Assembly (NCBI GenBank): GCA_963806015.1
Contig: CAWDWM010000006.1
Location: 558,001-622,000, forward strand
Direction: 5' to 3'
DNA length: 64,000 nt
Source: JAOPZW01 sp963806015
Lineage (GTDB): Bacteria > Actinomycetota > Thermoleophilia > Solirubrobacterales > Solirubrobacteraceae
The translations under genes and the position numbers were made by a program. Below, piece by piece: positions 42,590 to 51,652 of this stretch. Under the pieces are notes generated by a model. That model was given only the letters and a program-made list of their open reading frames with translations. It was not told the origin of the DNA and searched no databases. Positions within the stretch are counted from its first letter, which is position 1. Each line of letters starts with the position of its first letter.

Positions 42590-45148
42590 TCACCGCGAGG
42601 CCGCCGCGAGCATGTCGGTGATCGCCGCCGCGGGCTGGGGTCGCGCGTACAGGAAGCCCTGGGCGCGATCGCAGCCAAATCCGCGCAGGGTCTCCTCCTG
42701 CTCGCGCGTCTCGACGCCTTCGGCCACGACGGTCAGGCCGACGGCGTGAGCCATGTCGATCGTCGCCTTGACGATCGCGCGATCGTCGATGTTGCATTCG
42801 ATCCCGGCCACGAACGAGCGATCGATCTTGAGCACGTCGAGGCGGAAGCGCTTCAGGCGGCTGAGCGACGAGTAGCCGGTGCCGAAGTCGTCGAGCGCGA
42901 GCGTGATCCCGTGCTCGGCCAACGTGTCGATGACGGTCTCCGGTGAGTCGGCCTCCTCCATGAGCACGGTCTCGGTGATCTCCAGCGCAAGGGAGCCGGC
43001 GCGCAGGCCGTGGCGCGCAGCGATGGCGGCCACCTGCGCCGGGAACATGGGGTTGCCCACCTGGCGTCCCGAGACGTTGACCGACACGCCGATGGCCGGG
43101 TCGACCTCCTGCTGCCAGGCGGCGGTCTGGCGGCACGCCTGCTCGAGCACCTGCAGTCCGAGCTCGGCGATCAGGCCGCTTTCCTCGGCGATCGAGATGA
43201 AGTCGAGCGGGGAGACCATGCCGCGCTCGGGATGGGCCCAGCGCACGAGCGCCTCCGTAGAGACCGGTTGTCCGGTGGCCAGGTCGATCACCGGCTGGTA
43301 GAAGAGCGCGAGCTCGCCGCGTTCCAGCGCATGGCGCAGCTCGGCCTCGGTCCGCACCCGGGCCATGGCGCTGGTGCGCATCGCCTCGTCGAACAGCTCG
43401 TAGCGGCCGCGGCCGCGCGCCTTTGCGCGATAGACCGCGGCGTCGGCATCGCCGAGCAGCGAAGCCGGGGTGTCGCTGCGCGTCGCGGCCAGGGCGATGC
43501 CGGTGCTCACCGTGAAGAAGTGCTCGCCGCTCTCGAGGACCAGCGGGCGGGCCACGGCGGCGGCCAGCCGCTCGGCGACCTCGGTGACGCCGCGCCCCGC
43601 GTCGACGTCGGGGCAGATGACGACGAACTCGTCGCCGCCCAGGCGCGCGACGGTGTCGGTCACGCGCACCGCGGCGGTCAGCCGCGGTCCCAGGGCGAGC
43701 AGCACGTCGTCGCCCGCGGCGTGACCGAAGGAGTCGTTGATCGTCTTGAACCGGTCGAGGTCGAGGACGAAGACCGCGACGTCGATGCGCTCGCGCTGCC
43801 GGCGGGCCAGGGCGTGCGCGAGGCGGTCGAGCGCGAGCGCGCGATTGGGCAGCCCGGTGAGCGGGTCGTGCAGCGCGGCGTGGCGCGTGACCTGCTCCTT
43901 GCGGTCGCGCTCGACCGCGACGATGATCAGCGTGGCGACGGTGGTGAGGAAGCCGACCTCGTCCTCGGAGAACGCGCGCGGTGCGCGCGCATGGACGTTG
44001 AGGACCCCGAACGGCTCGTCGCGGCTGCCGATCGGCACGCTGAGGCTGCTGACGACGCCGAGGCGCTCCAGCGTCGGATGGGCCTTGAAGCGCGACTCCG
44101 TGGCCAGGTCCTCGACGATCGTGGGCTCGCCGGTGCCCAGGCTGAATCCGGCGTCCGCGCTCTCGCCGACCGCGACGCGGTACGTGCCGACTGCGCCGCG
44201 GGGCAGGCCGACGCCCGCGACCAGGGTCAGACTCTGCGCCGCCGCGTCGAGCGCCAGCACACCGCCCAGATCGACCCCGAGCGTCGCCGTCGCCGTCGTC
44301 ACCGCCTCGGTCATGAGGTCGTTGAGGTCGTGGCTCTCGAGGGCGAAGCGCCCGAGCTCCGCGATGGCGCTCTGCTGGCGCGCGCGCCGGACGATCTGCT
44401 GCTCGGCGCGAGTGCGCTCGGTGATGTCACGGACGATGACGAGCGCGGACTCGACCGTGCCGTCGTCCGCGCGGACGGGCAGCGCCTGGATCGCGAACGT
44501 CAATCCCTCGCTGACGAACTCGAACCCTCCCGGCGTGCCCTCCAGGGCGGCCTGATAGTGCTTCAGCGACAGCGCGAGCACCTCGTCGGGGACCTCGGCG
44601 AGCTCGCTCAGCTTGCGCCCGCGGAACATGCTCTCGTCGAGCCACGACAGCTGGCGCATCATGGCGCCGTCCGCGATCAGGATCCGCAGGTCGTGATCGA
44701 TGAGGAACACGCTGGTGTCCGGCAGGTTCGCCGTCAGCGTCCGCAGCAGCGCCTCGGACTGGTGGCTGTGCAGCTCCGCCTCGTGGCGCTCGGTCACGTC
44801 CGTGGCCGCGAAGTAGTACACGCCGTCTTCGGCCACCCCGGCCCACTCGATGTTCCGATAGCCCCCGTCGCGCGTGCGATAGCGATTCTCGAAGCCGACG
44901 ATCGCCGGGGCGCCTGGGCTCCGCAGGCTCGCGGCCTCGCGCATCGTCGCCTCGACGTCGTCGGGGTGGATGAAGGAGCTGAACGGCTCCGCCAGCAGCT
45001 CCTCGCGGCTCCAGCCCAATGCTCCCTCCCAGGCGGGATTCAGCCGGGTGAAGTACCCCTCCGCCGACGCGGTGCCGAGCATGTCGAGTGACAGCTCGAA
45101 GAGCCGATGGATCGCGTCTGCCGATGGGCGCTCCGCGCTGCGGGCCAC
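42590..45148 (-). CDS. PAS-PAS-GAF-GGDEF-EAL cyclic-di-GMP protein
   Basis: Soluble protein of 852 residues. Two PAS domains (about 10-125 and 135-245), a GAF domain (about 260-410), a GGDEF domain with ARLGGDEFVVI near 503 (intact diguanylate cyclase motif) and an EAL domain with STEALVRW near 632, ending with DDFGTGYSSLSRLKRF and AEGVETREQ. Both catalytic motifs look complete, so it could make or degrade c-di-GMP depending on the signal seen by PAS/GAF. The GTG start follows GGAGGAAGGGG. Confidence 0.93.
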   Translation of the reverse strand: MARSAERPSADAIHRLFELSLDMLGTASAEGYFTRLNPAWEGALGWSREELLAEPFSSFIHPDDVEATMREAASLRSPGAPAIVGFENRYRTRDGGYRNIEWAGVAEDGVYYFAATDVTERHEAELHSHQSEALLRTLTANLPDTSVFLIDHDLRILIADGAMMRQLSWLDESMFRGRKLSELAEVPDEVLALSLKHYQAALEGTPGGFEFVSEGLTFAIQALPVRADDGTVESALVIVRDITERTRAEQQIVRRARQQSAIAELGRFALESHDLNDLMTEAVTTATATLGVDLGGVLALDAAAQSLTLVAGVGLPRGAVGTYRVAVGESADAGFSLGTGEPTIVEDLATESRFKAHPTLERLGVVSSLSVPIGSRDEPFGVLNVHARAPRAFSEDEVGFLTTVATLIIVAVERDRKEQVTRHAALHDPLTGLPNRALALDRLAHALARRQRERIDVAVFVLDLDRFKTINDSFGHAAGDDVLLALGPRLTAAVRVTDTVARLGGDEFVVICPDVDAGRGVTEVAERLAAAVARPLVLESGEHFFTVSTGIALAATRSDTPASLLGDADAAVYRAKARGRGRYELFDEAMRTSAMARVRTEAELRHALERGELALFYQPVIDLATGQPVSTEALVRWAHPERGMVSPLDFISIAEESGLIAELGLQVLEQACRQTAAWQQEVDPAIGVSVNVSGRQVGNPMFPAQVAAIAARHGLRAGSLALEITETVLMEEADSPETVIDTLAEHGITLALDDFGTGYSSLSRLKRFRLDVLKIDRSFVAGIECNIDDRAIVKATIDMAHAVGLTVVAEGVETREQEETLRGFGCDRAQGFLYARPQPAAAITDMLAAASR

Positions 45149-45252
45149 TGCCCCTTCCTCCGAGGCCGCCGCGACTCAGCACAAGTTCAACGCGCTATGC
45201 ACGAGGGCAGCGGACTTCGCCAGTGTAGTCCTCTCACCGGTGGCCTGGACGC

Positions 45253-45570
45253 CTAGAGTCGGCCGGCTCGCTGCAGGGGCCAAGAGCGGTACTTGACGAT
45301 GCCCGTGATCGCATGGGTCAGAACCGGCCCCCAGAAGCGGCTGTCGTCCGACGCGCCGCGATCGTCGCCGGCGAGGAACCAGCTGCCGGCGGGGACGGTG
45401 ATGGCCATCGGAAGCTCACAGGGGTCGTCGGTGCACCGCCGCGCGTAGGGCTCGTCGGCGGGGCGCCCGTTGCGGATCACGATGCCGTGGCGGAAGGCGA
45501 CCGTGTCGCCGGGCCCTGCCACTACGCGCTTGATGAAGTTGACGGCGCCGGGATCGATAGCTCGCGCTCA
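45253..45570 (-). pseudogene. Signal peptidase I, 5'-truncated
   Basis: The conserved C-terminal half of type I signal peptidase is present: AVNFIKRVVAGPGDTVAF (contains the catalytic Lys region), then VPAGSWFLAGDDRGASDDS and RFWGPV. The membrane anchor and the SMxPT motif with the catalytic Ser are missing, and a TGA in the same frame closes the sequence upstream near 45570. The first available start is a GTG inside RVVAG. The next gene begins 20-30 nt beyond on the other strand, so the 5' part was probably deleted. Confidence 0.7.
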
Positions 45571-45579
45571 TCGGACGGG

Positions 45580-45585
45580 TAGGTT
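45580..45585 (+). promoter_or_regulatory. Candidate -10 box of the DsbA-like gene
   Basis: TAGGTT ends 7 nt before the GTG at 45593 with no Shine-Dalgarno sequence, typical of a leaderless start. Confidence 0.4.
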
Positions 45586-45592
45586 CCCCCCG

Positions 45593-46408
45593 GTGTCCCT
45601 CGAGGTCACGCTCTTCACCGATCCGGCCTGTCCGTTCGCGTTCTCCGCGGAGCCCGCGCGGCTGCGCCTGGTGTGGCACTACGGCGACCAGCTCAGCTGG
45701 CGGACGCGGATGATCGTCCTCACGCTGGAGCCGGGCGAGGCGGAGAAGCTCGCCGAGGGTGCGCCGACGCTCCAGCGGCGGCACGGCATGCCGATCGACC
45801 CCGCCCCATACCCGCGGCCGGCCTCCTCGGAGCCCGCCTGCCGGGCCGTCGTCGCCGCGCGCCTGAACGCCCCGGAGGCCGAGGGCCCGCTGCTGCGCCG
45901 CCTGCGGGTGCGCACGATGCTCGGCGGGCTGCTCGACGATCCGTCGCTGCTGGCGGCGGCCGCGCGCGACGTCGGCCTCGATCCGGGCGAGCTGCAGGCG
46001 TGGTGCGCCCGCGCCGACGTCGAGGACGCCCTGCAGGCGGACATCGAGGCCGCGCGCTCGCCGTCGCCGGCCGCGCGGGCGCTCGATCACAAGCTCGGCG
46101 GTCCTCCCGAGCAGCGCCGCTATACCGCGCCGAGCTATGAGATCAGGTGCGAGGCAGGCGGCCCAGCGGCCACGCTGCCGGGCTTTCACCCCGTCGAGGC
46201 CTACGAGGCGGCAATCGCCAACCTCGCGCCCGAGCTCCGGCGCCGGCCAAAGCCCGAGTCCGTGGCCGAGGTGCTCGCCTGGGCCGACCATCCGCTGGCC
46301 ACGGCCGAGGTCGCCGCGATCGCCCAGCTCGCCGACACGCAGGCCCGCGTCGAGCTCGGCCGCGTGGCGCGGCCGGTGGCGGCCGGGGCCGACTTCTACT
46401 GGTCCTAG
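45593..46408 (+). CDS. DsbA/FrnE-like thioredoxin-fold protein
   Basis: Protein of 271 residues from GTG 45593. It begins EVTLFTDPACPFAFSAEP, the thioredoxin-fold entry of DsbA-FrnE and HCCA-isomerase relatives, but with a single Cys (CPFAFS), so it is not a classic CxxC oxidase. The helical insert (PASSEPACRAVVAARLNAPE) follows the FrnE pattern. A cytoplasmic isomerase or glutathione/mycothiol-dependent transferase is possible. It is unrelated in position to the other DsbA-like gene at 55412. Confidence 0.75.
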   Translation: MSLEVTLFTDPACPFAFSAEPARLRLVWHYGDQLSWRTRMIVLTLEPGEAEKLAEGAPTLQRRHGMPIDPAPYPRPASSEPACRAVVAARLNAPEAEGPLLRRLRVRTMLGGLLDDPSLLAAAARDVGLDPGELQAWCARADVEDALQADIEAARSPSPAARALDHKLGGPPEQRRYTAPSYEIRCEAGGPAATLPGFHPVEAYEAAIANLAPELRRRPKPESVAEVLAWADHPLATAEVAAIAQLADTQARVELGRVARPVAAGADFYWS

Positions 46409-46414
46409 AAGAGC

Positions 46415-46439
46415 AAAAGCCGCCTGGCGAGAGGCGGCT
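46415..46439 (-). terminator. Terminator of the initiator tRNA gene
   Basis: An 8-bp stem (AGCCGCCT with AGGCGGCT, 6-nt loop) is followed on the minus strand by TTTT. It lies 7 nt beyond the 3' end of the tRNA and also just after the stop of the convergent DsbA-like gene. Confidence 0.8.
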
Positions 46440-46445
46440 CCTGCA

Positions 46446-46519
<74 letters not shown>

Positions 46520-46599
46520 GCGCGGAGCTACACGATAGCAACACGTCACCGGAACGATCAACCCGCGCGGCGGGCCCGCGAGCGGCGAGAATCCGGCCC

Positions 46600-47523
46600 A
46601 TGGCCCACGTCTTCGTCACGCGCCAACTGCCCGGCGACGCGCTCGAGCGCCTCGCCGCCGAGCACGACATCGAAGTCTGGCCGGACGACATGCCGCCCCC
46701 GCGCGACGAGTTGATCGCGGGGGTCGCCGACGCCGAGGGGCTGCTGTCGCTGCTCGTCGACCAGGTCGACGCCGAGCTGATCGACGCCGCGCCGAAGCTG
46801 CGCGCGGTGGCCAACTACGCGATCGGCTTCGACAACATCGACGTCGATGCGGCGACCGCGCGTGGGATCCAGGTCGGCAACACGCCCGACGTCTTGACCG
46901 ACGCGACGGCCGACCTCGCGTGGGCGCTCATGCTCGCCGTCGCGCGCCGCATCAGCGAGGCCCACCAGGACGTCCTCGACGGCAAGTGGCGCACGTGGGA
47001 GCCTCAGGGCTGGGTCGGCGTCGCCGTCCACGGCGCCACCCTCGCCGTGGTCGGCGCCGGGCGCATCGGCCGCGCCGTGGCCCAGCGCGCGGCGGGGTTC
47101 GAGATGGAGGTCCTGATGGTCGATCTCGGCGACGACCTCCACGGCGCTCTGGAGCGCGCGGACTTCGTCTCGGTCCACACCCCGCTCACGCCCGAGACCG
47201 AGCACCTGATCGACGCCGACGCGCTGGCGCGCATGAAGCCCACGGCGATCCTGGTCAACACCGCGCGCGGTCCGATCGTCGACCAGGACGCGCTCGCCGC
47301 CGCCCTGCACGAGGGCCGCCTCGGCGGCGCCGGCCTCGACGTCACCGACCCCGAGCCGCTTCCCTCCGACGACCCGCTTCTGAACGCGCCCAATCTGCTG
47401 GTCGTCCCCCACATCGGCTCGGCCACCGCGACGGCCCGCGCGGCGATGACCGACCGTGCCGTCGACAATCTCCTCGCGGCGCTCGACGGCAAGCCGATGC
47501 CCTACCCCGTGCAGCCGGCGTAA
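46600..47523 (+). CDS. D-2-hydroxyacid dehydrogenase (glyoxylate/glycerate reductase-like)
   Basis: Cytoplasmic NAD(P)-dependent dehydrogenase of 307 residues. Features: ANYAIGFDNIDVDAATARGI (family signature 1), Rossmann loop VVGAGRIGRAVAQRA, catalytic Arg in NTARGPIVDQDAL, Glu in DVTDPEPLP and His in VPHIGSATATAR. Sequence pattern is closest to glyoxylate/hydroxypyruvate reductases. Length and ends look normal. It is 11 nt upstream of the Ppx gene and probably co-transcribed. Confidence 0.92.
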   Translation: MAHVFVTRQLPGDALERLAAEHDIEVWPDDMPPPRDELIAGVADAEGLLSLLVDQVDAELIDAAPKLRAVANYAIGFDNIDVDAATARGIQVGNTPDVLTDATADLAWALMLAVARRISEAHQDVLDGKWRTWEPQGWVGVAVHGATLAVVGAGRIGRAVAQRAAGFEMEVLMVDLGDDLHGALERADFVSVHTPLTPETEHLIDADALARMKPTAILVNTARGPIVDQDALAAALHEGRLGGAGLDVTDPEPLPSDDPLLNAPNLLVVPHIGSATATARAAMTDRAVDNLLAALDGKPMPYPVQPA

Positions 47524-47534
47524 GCGCCGCAGAC

Positions 47535-48494
47535 ATGCGAGTCGCGGTCGTCGACATCGGCACGAACTCCACGCGCCTGCTCGTCGCCGACGTCGCGCGC
47601 GACGGGCGGCTGATCGAGCTCGAGCGCCGGACGAAGGTCACGCGGCTCGGTGATCGCCTCGACCGGACCGGGGTCCTCGGCGACGCGGCGATGGACCGGG
47701 TGCTCGCGACGCTGGCCGAGTACCGCGCGGTCATCGACGCCGGTGGCGCCGAGCGGGCCGTCGCCGTGCTCACCAGTGCCGTGCGCGACGCCGCCAACGG
47801 GGACGCGTTCCTCGCGCGCGTGCGCGCACAGGACGCAGCCCTCCACGCGCGCGTGATCCCCGGAGACGAGGAGGCCCGCCTCACCTTCCGCGGCGCCACC
47901 AGCGAGCGAGCGCCCGGCGACACGACGCCGACCGTGGTCATCGACGTCGGCGGCGGATCGACCGAGCTCGTCGTCGGCAGCGGCGACGAGGTGAGCTTCC
48001 ACGTCTCGACGCAGGCCGGCGTGGTGCGCCACACCGAGCGCCACCTCACCACCGATCCGCCGACCCCCGCGGAGCTCGAGGCGCTGGCCGCGGACGTCCG
48101 CGCGACGTTCGCGCAGGCGGTGCCACAGAGCGCTCGCGAGGCGGCTCGCGCGGCCATCGCCGTGGCGGGCACGGCGACCTCGCTCGGTGCGATAGACCTG
48201 AATCTGGAGTGTCATTCTGCCGACGCCGTTCACGGTCACGTGGTGTCCCTGGCGAGCTGCCAAGCGATCCTCCGGCGCCTCGCCGCCCTGCCCGAGCCGC
48301 AGCGGCGCGCGGTGCGCGGGCTGCATCCCGACCGCGCTCCCACCATCGTCGCCGGGGTGGTCATGGTCATCGAGGCGCTGCGGCTCTTCGGCCTCGATAG
48401 AACGGCGGTTTCGGACCATGACCTCCTGCGCGGCGCCGCCTTGGAAACGGTGCATCACGGGCCTCGGAGCGACCCGCCGGCGCCCGGAACGTGA
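47535..48494 (+). CDS. Ppx/GppA exopolyphosphatase family protein
   Basis: ASKHA-fold phosphatase of 319 residues: VAVVDIGTNSTRLLVADV at the N-terminus, TSAVRDAANGDAFLARV, IPGDEEARLTFRGA and TVVIDVGGGSTELVVG, then AGTATSLGAIDLNLE. These cover the active-site region of exopolyphosphatase/pppGpp phosphohydrolases. The C-terminal HD-like domain of long Ppx is absent, as in actinobacterial short forms. It removes terminal phosphate from polyphosphate and may also act on (p)ppGpp. Confidence 0.92.
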   Translation: MRVAVVDIGTNSTRLLVADVARDGRLIELERRTKVTRLGDRLDRTGVLGDAAMDRVLATLAEYRAVIDAGGAERAVAVLTSAVRDAANGDAFLARVRAQDAALHARVIPGDEEARLTFRGATSERAPGDTTPTVVIDVGGGSTELVVGSGDEVSFHVSTQAGVVRHTERHLTTDPPTPAELEALAADVRATFAQAVPQSAREAARAAIAVAGTATSLGAIDLNLECHSADAVHGHVVSLASCQAILRRLAALPEPQRRAVRGLHPDRAPTIVAGVVMVIEALRLFGLDRTAVSDHDLLRGAALETVHHGPRSDPPAPGT

Positions 48495-48847
48495 GGCTGC
48501 GAGCGCCCAATGGGCGCCCAGGGCAGGCAAACAGGGCGCTTCGCCGGGTTCGAGATGGCGCTGTGGCCGGCGCGTCAACCCCATCACCACTTTTGTGGGC
48601 CAGACTGGACGTATGTTTGATGGCAGGCCCTAGTCCGACGACGGACAATCGCTCGCGCTGGCGAAGGGGTTTTCGTGCCGTTATGGCGTGGGCGCTCCTG
48701 ATGCCGGCCACATAGGTTCGGGCGAAGCCGCATCGAATCGGCGCCTCCCGCCGCTCGGACCGTCGAACCGGCCCCTTCATGGCACGTACCCCTGCCCGTC
48801 CTGTCGGGGCCAACTTTGGAAGCCGCCCTCGGGCGGCTTCCATCGCT
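48495..48847. other. 353-bp gene-free region with hairpins
   Basis: No protein-like frame, tRNA, RNase P RNA or tmRNA signature is visible. It contains a short hairpin GCGCCCAATGGGCGC near 48504-48518, an A/T-richer stretch around 48585-48625, a GTCCGACGACGGAC hairpin near 48637, and the strong hairpin at 48818-48841. An unknown small RNA or a regulatory region is possible; nothing supports a name. Confidence 0.4.
48818..48841 (-). terminator. GC-rich hairpin terminator
   Basis: Perfect 11-bp stem (GGAAGCCGCCC with GGGCGGCTTCC, minimal loop), 6 nt past the stop of the minus-strand acetyltransferase gene. No T-run follows on either strand. Confidence 0.65.
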
Positions 48848-49252
48848 TCAGGGGTCGCGGATGAGCTCGACGTAGCCGACGCCCGGCGTCGGCTGGTCGG
48901 CGTCGAGGCGGCGGAAGCCGAAACGCTCATAGAGGGCCAGGGCCGGCAGGTTGCGCGCGCCGGTGCCGACGCGCACGCGCCGGCCGTCGGCGCGGGCCAG
49001 CGCCTGACCCACGAGTCCCGAGCCGACGCCGCGCCGGAAGAACGGCGGCGCGACGAACAGCCGCGCGATGACCAGCTCGTCGGGGTGATGCTCGAGCCCG
49101 ACGACGCCGCACAGCTCGCCGCCCTCCTCGCACAGCCACAGCTCCTCGGGCGTCGCCTGCAGCCCTTCGAGGGTCTCGTGCAGCGGCGGGAGCTGCGGGT
49201 AGCCGATGAGCTCCGCCTCGACCGCGTACGCCGCGTGCTGGACCGCCAGCAC
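48848..49252 (-). CDS. GNAT family N-acetyltransferase
   Basis: The C-terminal 100 residues have the GNAT core (ELVIARLFVAPPFFRRGVGSGLV, the acetyl-CoA loop, then ARNLPALALYERFGFRRLDA). The GTG at 49252 (134 residues) is the first usable start, but typical homologues begin about ten residues earlier, and here the same frame (TWRRLDLADAALAARVLAV) extends upstream with no start codon over the end of the preceding gene. Either a non-standard start or a small sequence error is involved. The substrate is unknown. It is probably in an operon with the TPP enzyme. Confidence 0.8.
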   Translation of the reverse strand: MLAVQHAAYAVEAELIGYPQLPPLHETLEGLQATPEELWLCEEGGELCGVVGLEHHPDELVIARLFVAPPFFRRGVGSGLVGQALARADGRRVRVGTGARNLPALALYERFGFRRLDADQPTPGVGYVELIRDP

Positions 49253-49286
49253 GCGCGCGGCGAGCGCCGCGTCGGCGAGGTCGAGC

Positions 49287-50939
49287 CTACGCCAGGTTCG
49301 ACTTGCGCGGGTAGACGACGTCGGGATCGGTGAGGACGTTGACGAGGGCGGGCAGGCCGGCGGAGAACGCGCGCTCGAGCGCCGGCTTGAGGTCGCCGGG
49401 ACGTTCCACCAGCTCGCCGTGGCCGCCGAGCGCCGCGACGACCTGGTCATAGCGCGTGCCGGGCCGCAGGTCGGCCGCCACCGAGTACCCGTAGAGGAAC
49501 TCCATCGGGTGCTTCTCGAGCGCCCAGATGCCGTTGTTGCCCATCACGCCGACGACGTTCACGCCGTGGCGCGCGAGGGTGTCGAACTCCATCCCGCTGA
49601 AGCCGAAGGCTCCGTCGCCGAGCAGCAGCACGACCTGGCGATCGGGGTGGGCGACCTTGGCCGCCAGCGCGTAGCCGGGCCCGCAGCCCAGACAGCCGAA
49701 GGGCCCGGGATCCAGCCAGCAGCCGGGCTGGTAGGTGTCCATCACGCGCCCGGCGAAGGAGACGAAGTCGCCGCCGTCGCCGATCACGATCGCGTCGCGG
49801 TCGATGACCTCGCCCAGCTCGCGATACAGGCGCATGGGATGCAGCGGCGCCCGGTCGTCGTCGAAGTCGGCGCGCTCTGCGGCACGCTTCTCGTCCTCGG
49901 CCGCGCGCAGCGCGCTGACCCAGGCGCCGGTGTCGGCGCCGTCGCGGGCCTCGGAGCGCAGCGCGTCGAGGATCCCGGGCACCGAGCCGTAGAGCTCGGC
50001 CGCCACCGGGCGCGGGTGCTCGCGCAGCGGCTCGGCGCGATCGATCACCACGAGCTCGGTCTCCTCGCCGAAGGACTGCCCGAAGCCCAGCCGGAAGTCC
50101 ATCGGCACGCCGACGACGAGCGCCACGTCGGCGCCCTTGAGGCCATTGGAGCGCGCGCGGGCGAAGAAGAGCTCGTGGTCGGCGGGCACGCAGCCGCGGG
50201 CCAGGCCGTTGAGGAAGACGGGGATGCCGAGCTCCTGCGCGAGCGCCAGCAGCGCGTCCTCGCCGTGGCCCCAGTAGAGGTTCGTGCCCGCCATGATCAC
50301 CGGGCGCTCGGCGTCGCGCAGCAGCGCGGCGGCGCGGGCGACGTCGGGCACGGGACCGCCCGATGACACGGCATCCCACCCACCCCGCGGCGCCGGCCCG
50401 TCGGGCACCGGCGCCTCCATGAAGACGACGTCCATCGGGAAGTCGATGAACGTCGGCCCGGAGTGCGGGGTGACCGCGGCGGTCAGCGCATCGTCGATGA
50501 GCCCCGGGATCTCGGCCGTGGCCTCGGCCGTCGTGGCCAGCTTGGTCAGCGGGCGCACGAAGGGCACGTGGTCGAGCTCCTGCAGCGATCCCTGGCCCCA
50601 GCGCATGGCCGGCGCGCGGCCGCCGAGCACCATGATCGGCGAGCCGTTCTGCTGCGCGGAGGCGATCGCGCTCATGCCGTTGGTGACGCCCGGCCCCGCG
50701 GTGAGCGCTGCCACGCCGGGCTGGCGGGTGACCTTGGCCCAGCCCTCGGCGGCGAACGTGGCGGCCGACTCGTGGCGCACGTCGACGAGATCGATGCCCT
50801 CCTCGCGGCAGCCGTCGTAGATCGAGAACAGATGGCCGCCCGAGAGCGTGAAGAGCTTGGTGACGCCGTGCGCCTTCAGGCGCTTGGCCACCAGCCGGCC
50901 TCCGTGGACCTGCGTGGACTGCTCGGTCTCGGTGCTCAT
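49287..50939 (-). CDS. Thiamine-diphosphate enzyme, acetolactate synthase-like
   Basis: Protein of 550 residues with three domains: PYR (LFTLSGGHLFSIYDGCREEGI and VRHESAATFAAEGWAKVT, with the catalytic Glu in RHE), central Rossmann (LLRDAERPVIMAGTNLYWG), and PP (LLLGDGAFGFSGMEFDTLARH, N in MGNNG, the TDP/Mg2+ motif). It belongs to the acetolactate synthase/benzoylformate decarboxylase group; the exact acid substrate is unclear. There is no small regulatory subunit nearby, so it is probably not the biosynthetic ilvB. A TAGGGT box lies 9 nt upstream of the ATG. Confidence 0.88.
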   Translation of the reverse strand: MSTETEQSTQVHGGRLVAKRLKAHGVTKLFTLSGGHLFSIYDGCREEGIDLVDVRHESAATFAAEGWAKVTRQPGVAALTAGPGVTNGMSAIASAQQNGSPIMVLGGRAPAMRWGQGSLQELDHVPFVRPLTKLATTAEATAEIPGLIDDALTAAVTPHSGPTFIDFPMDVVFMEAPVPDGPAPRGGWDAVSSGGPVPDVARAAALLRDAERPVIMAGTNLYWGHGEDALLALAQELGIPVFLNGLARGCVPADHELFFARARSNGLKGADVALVVGVPMDFRLGFGQSFGEETELVVIDRAEPLREHPRPVAAELYGSVPGILDALRSEARDGADTGAWVSALRAAEDEKRAAERADFDDDRAPLHPMRLYRELGEVIDRDAIVIGDGGDFVSFAGRVMDTYQPGCWLDPGPFGCLGCGPGYALAAKVAHPDRQVVLLLGDGAFGFSGMEFDTLARHGVNVVGVMGNNGIWALEKHPMEFLYGYSVAADLRPGTRYDQVVAALGGHGELVERPGDLKPALERAFSAGLPALVNVLTDPDVVYPRKSNLA

Positions 50940-51020
50940 CGCCGCTGGACCCTATCGACAGATGTCTGCCCCCTGTCGAAGCCGCTTGTCCGCCTGGCGC
51001 TCCGCCCCCACCATGCGTTC

Positions 51021-51209
51021 ATGACCACGACGGTCGACCTTCCCGCGCCCAACGCGCCGAGCGGCTACCTGCTCCCCGATCTTGCCGATCTGGCCATCGA
51101 GTTCGGGGCCTCCTACCCCCTGCTCGGCTACATCGTGGCGCCCGGCGAGGAGTTCGACGAGCGCACCGCCCTGGACCCGGTCATCTTCGCCGGGCTGCTG
51201 CATCCCTGA
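51021..51209 (+). CDS. Small 62-residue protein, unknown
   Basis: The ATG at 51021 opens a short frame (LPDLADLAIEFGASYPLLGYI, then APGEEFDERTALDPVIFAGLL) with coding-like base use and a plausible compact fold. No family is recognised and no signal peptide is visible. Its last 29 nt overlap the end of the convergent gene at 51181, which is unusual and leaves some doubt that both are real. Confidence 0.45.
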   Translation: MTTTVDLPAPNAPSGYLLPDLADLAIEFGASYPLLGYIVAPGEEFDERTALDPVIFAGLLHP

Positions 51210-51558
51210 GCTCGGCCTCGGCCTCCTCCAGCCAGGCCGCGTGGGCGTCGAGCATCCGGCGCGCGAAGCGATGGTTGATCTTCAGGACACGCTCGCGACG
51301 CGGTAGCTGCGGCGCGAGCGCCTCGGCGGCTTCGAGGGCCGCATAGGACTCCTCGAGCGGCCCGCGCACGGCCACGATCGAGCGCCCGAGCACCTCGGGG
51401 TCGATGTACTCCGCGGCCAGCAGGCGCACGATGGGCTCGCATTGGATGCGCGTGAACGCGCTCGGCTCGGCCAGCCATGCGCGCAGCGCCGCGCGGCGTG
51501 CCGCATACGGTGCGTGCCGGGGAGAGCGGCGGCCGCGAGGCGCGCGCGGCGTAGTCAT
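51181..51558 (-). CDS. Hypothetical helical protein
   Basis: About 125 residues from ATG 51558. A basic N-terminus (RAPRGRRSPRHAPYAARR) is followed by predicted helices (FTRIQCEPIVRLLAAEYI, LEESYAALEAAEALAPQLPR, MLDAHAAWLEEAEAELR). It might bind nucleic acid, but no family is recognised. It is downstream of lysA and the repeat region on the same strand. Confidence 0.55.
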   Translation of the reverse strand: MTTPRAPRGRRSPRHAPYAARRAALRAWLAEPSAFTRIQCEPIVRLLAAEYIDPEVLGRSIVAVRGPLEESYAALEAAEALAPQLPRRERVLKINHRFARRMLDAHAAWLEEAEAELRDAAARRR

Positions 51559-51652
51559 CCGCTGGCCTTTGCGGCGGTGCGCAGCGTTTACTGCCGCAGC
51601 GAAAGGAAGGGTGGCCCGGCGCCCCGCAGCTCTGTGCGTGGCCGAGGTTCCC

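Noticed and set aside
48495..48847. tmRNA or RNase P RNA in the gene-free stretch
   Set aside because: A partial GGTTCGA and GGGGCCGG were tempting, but there is no tRNA-like 3' end with an acceptor stem, no tag frame, and no GAGGAAAGTCC motif.
49287..50939. Calling the TPP enzyme ilvB
   Set aside because: The small regulatory subunit and ilvC are absent nearby, and sequence features do not exclude other members of the family.
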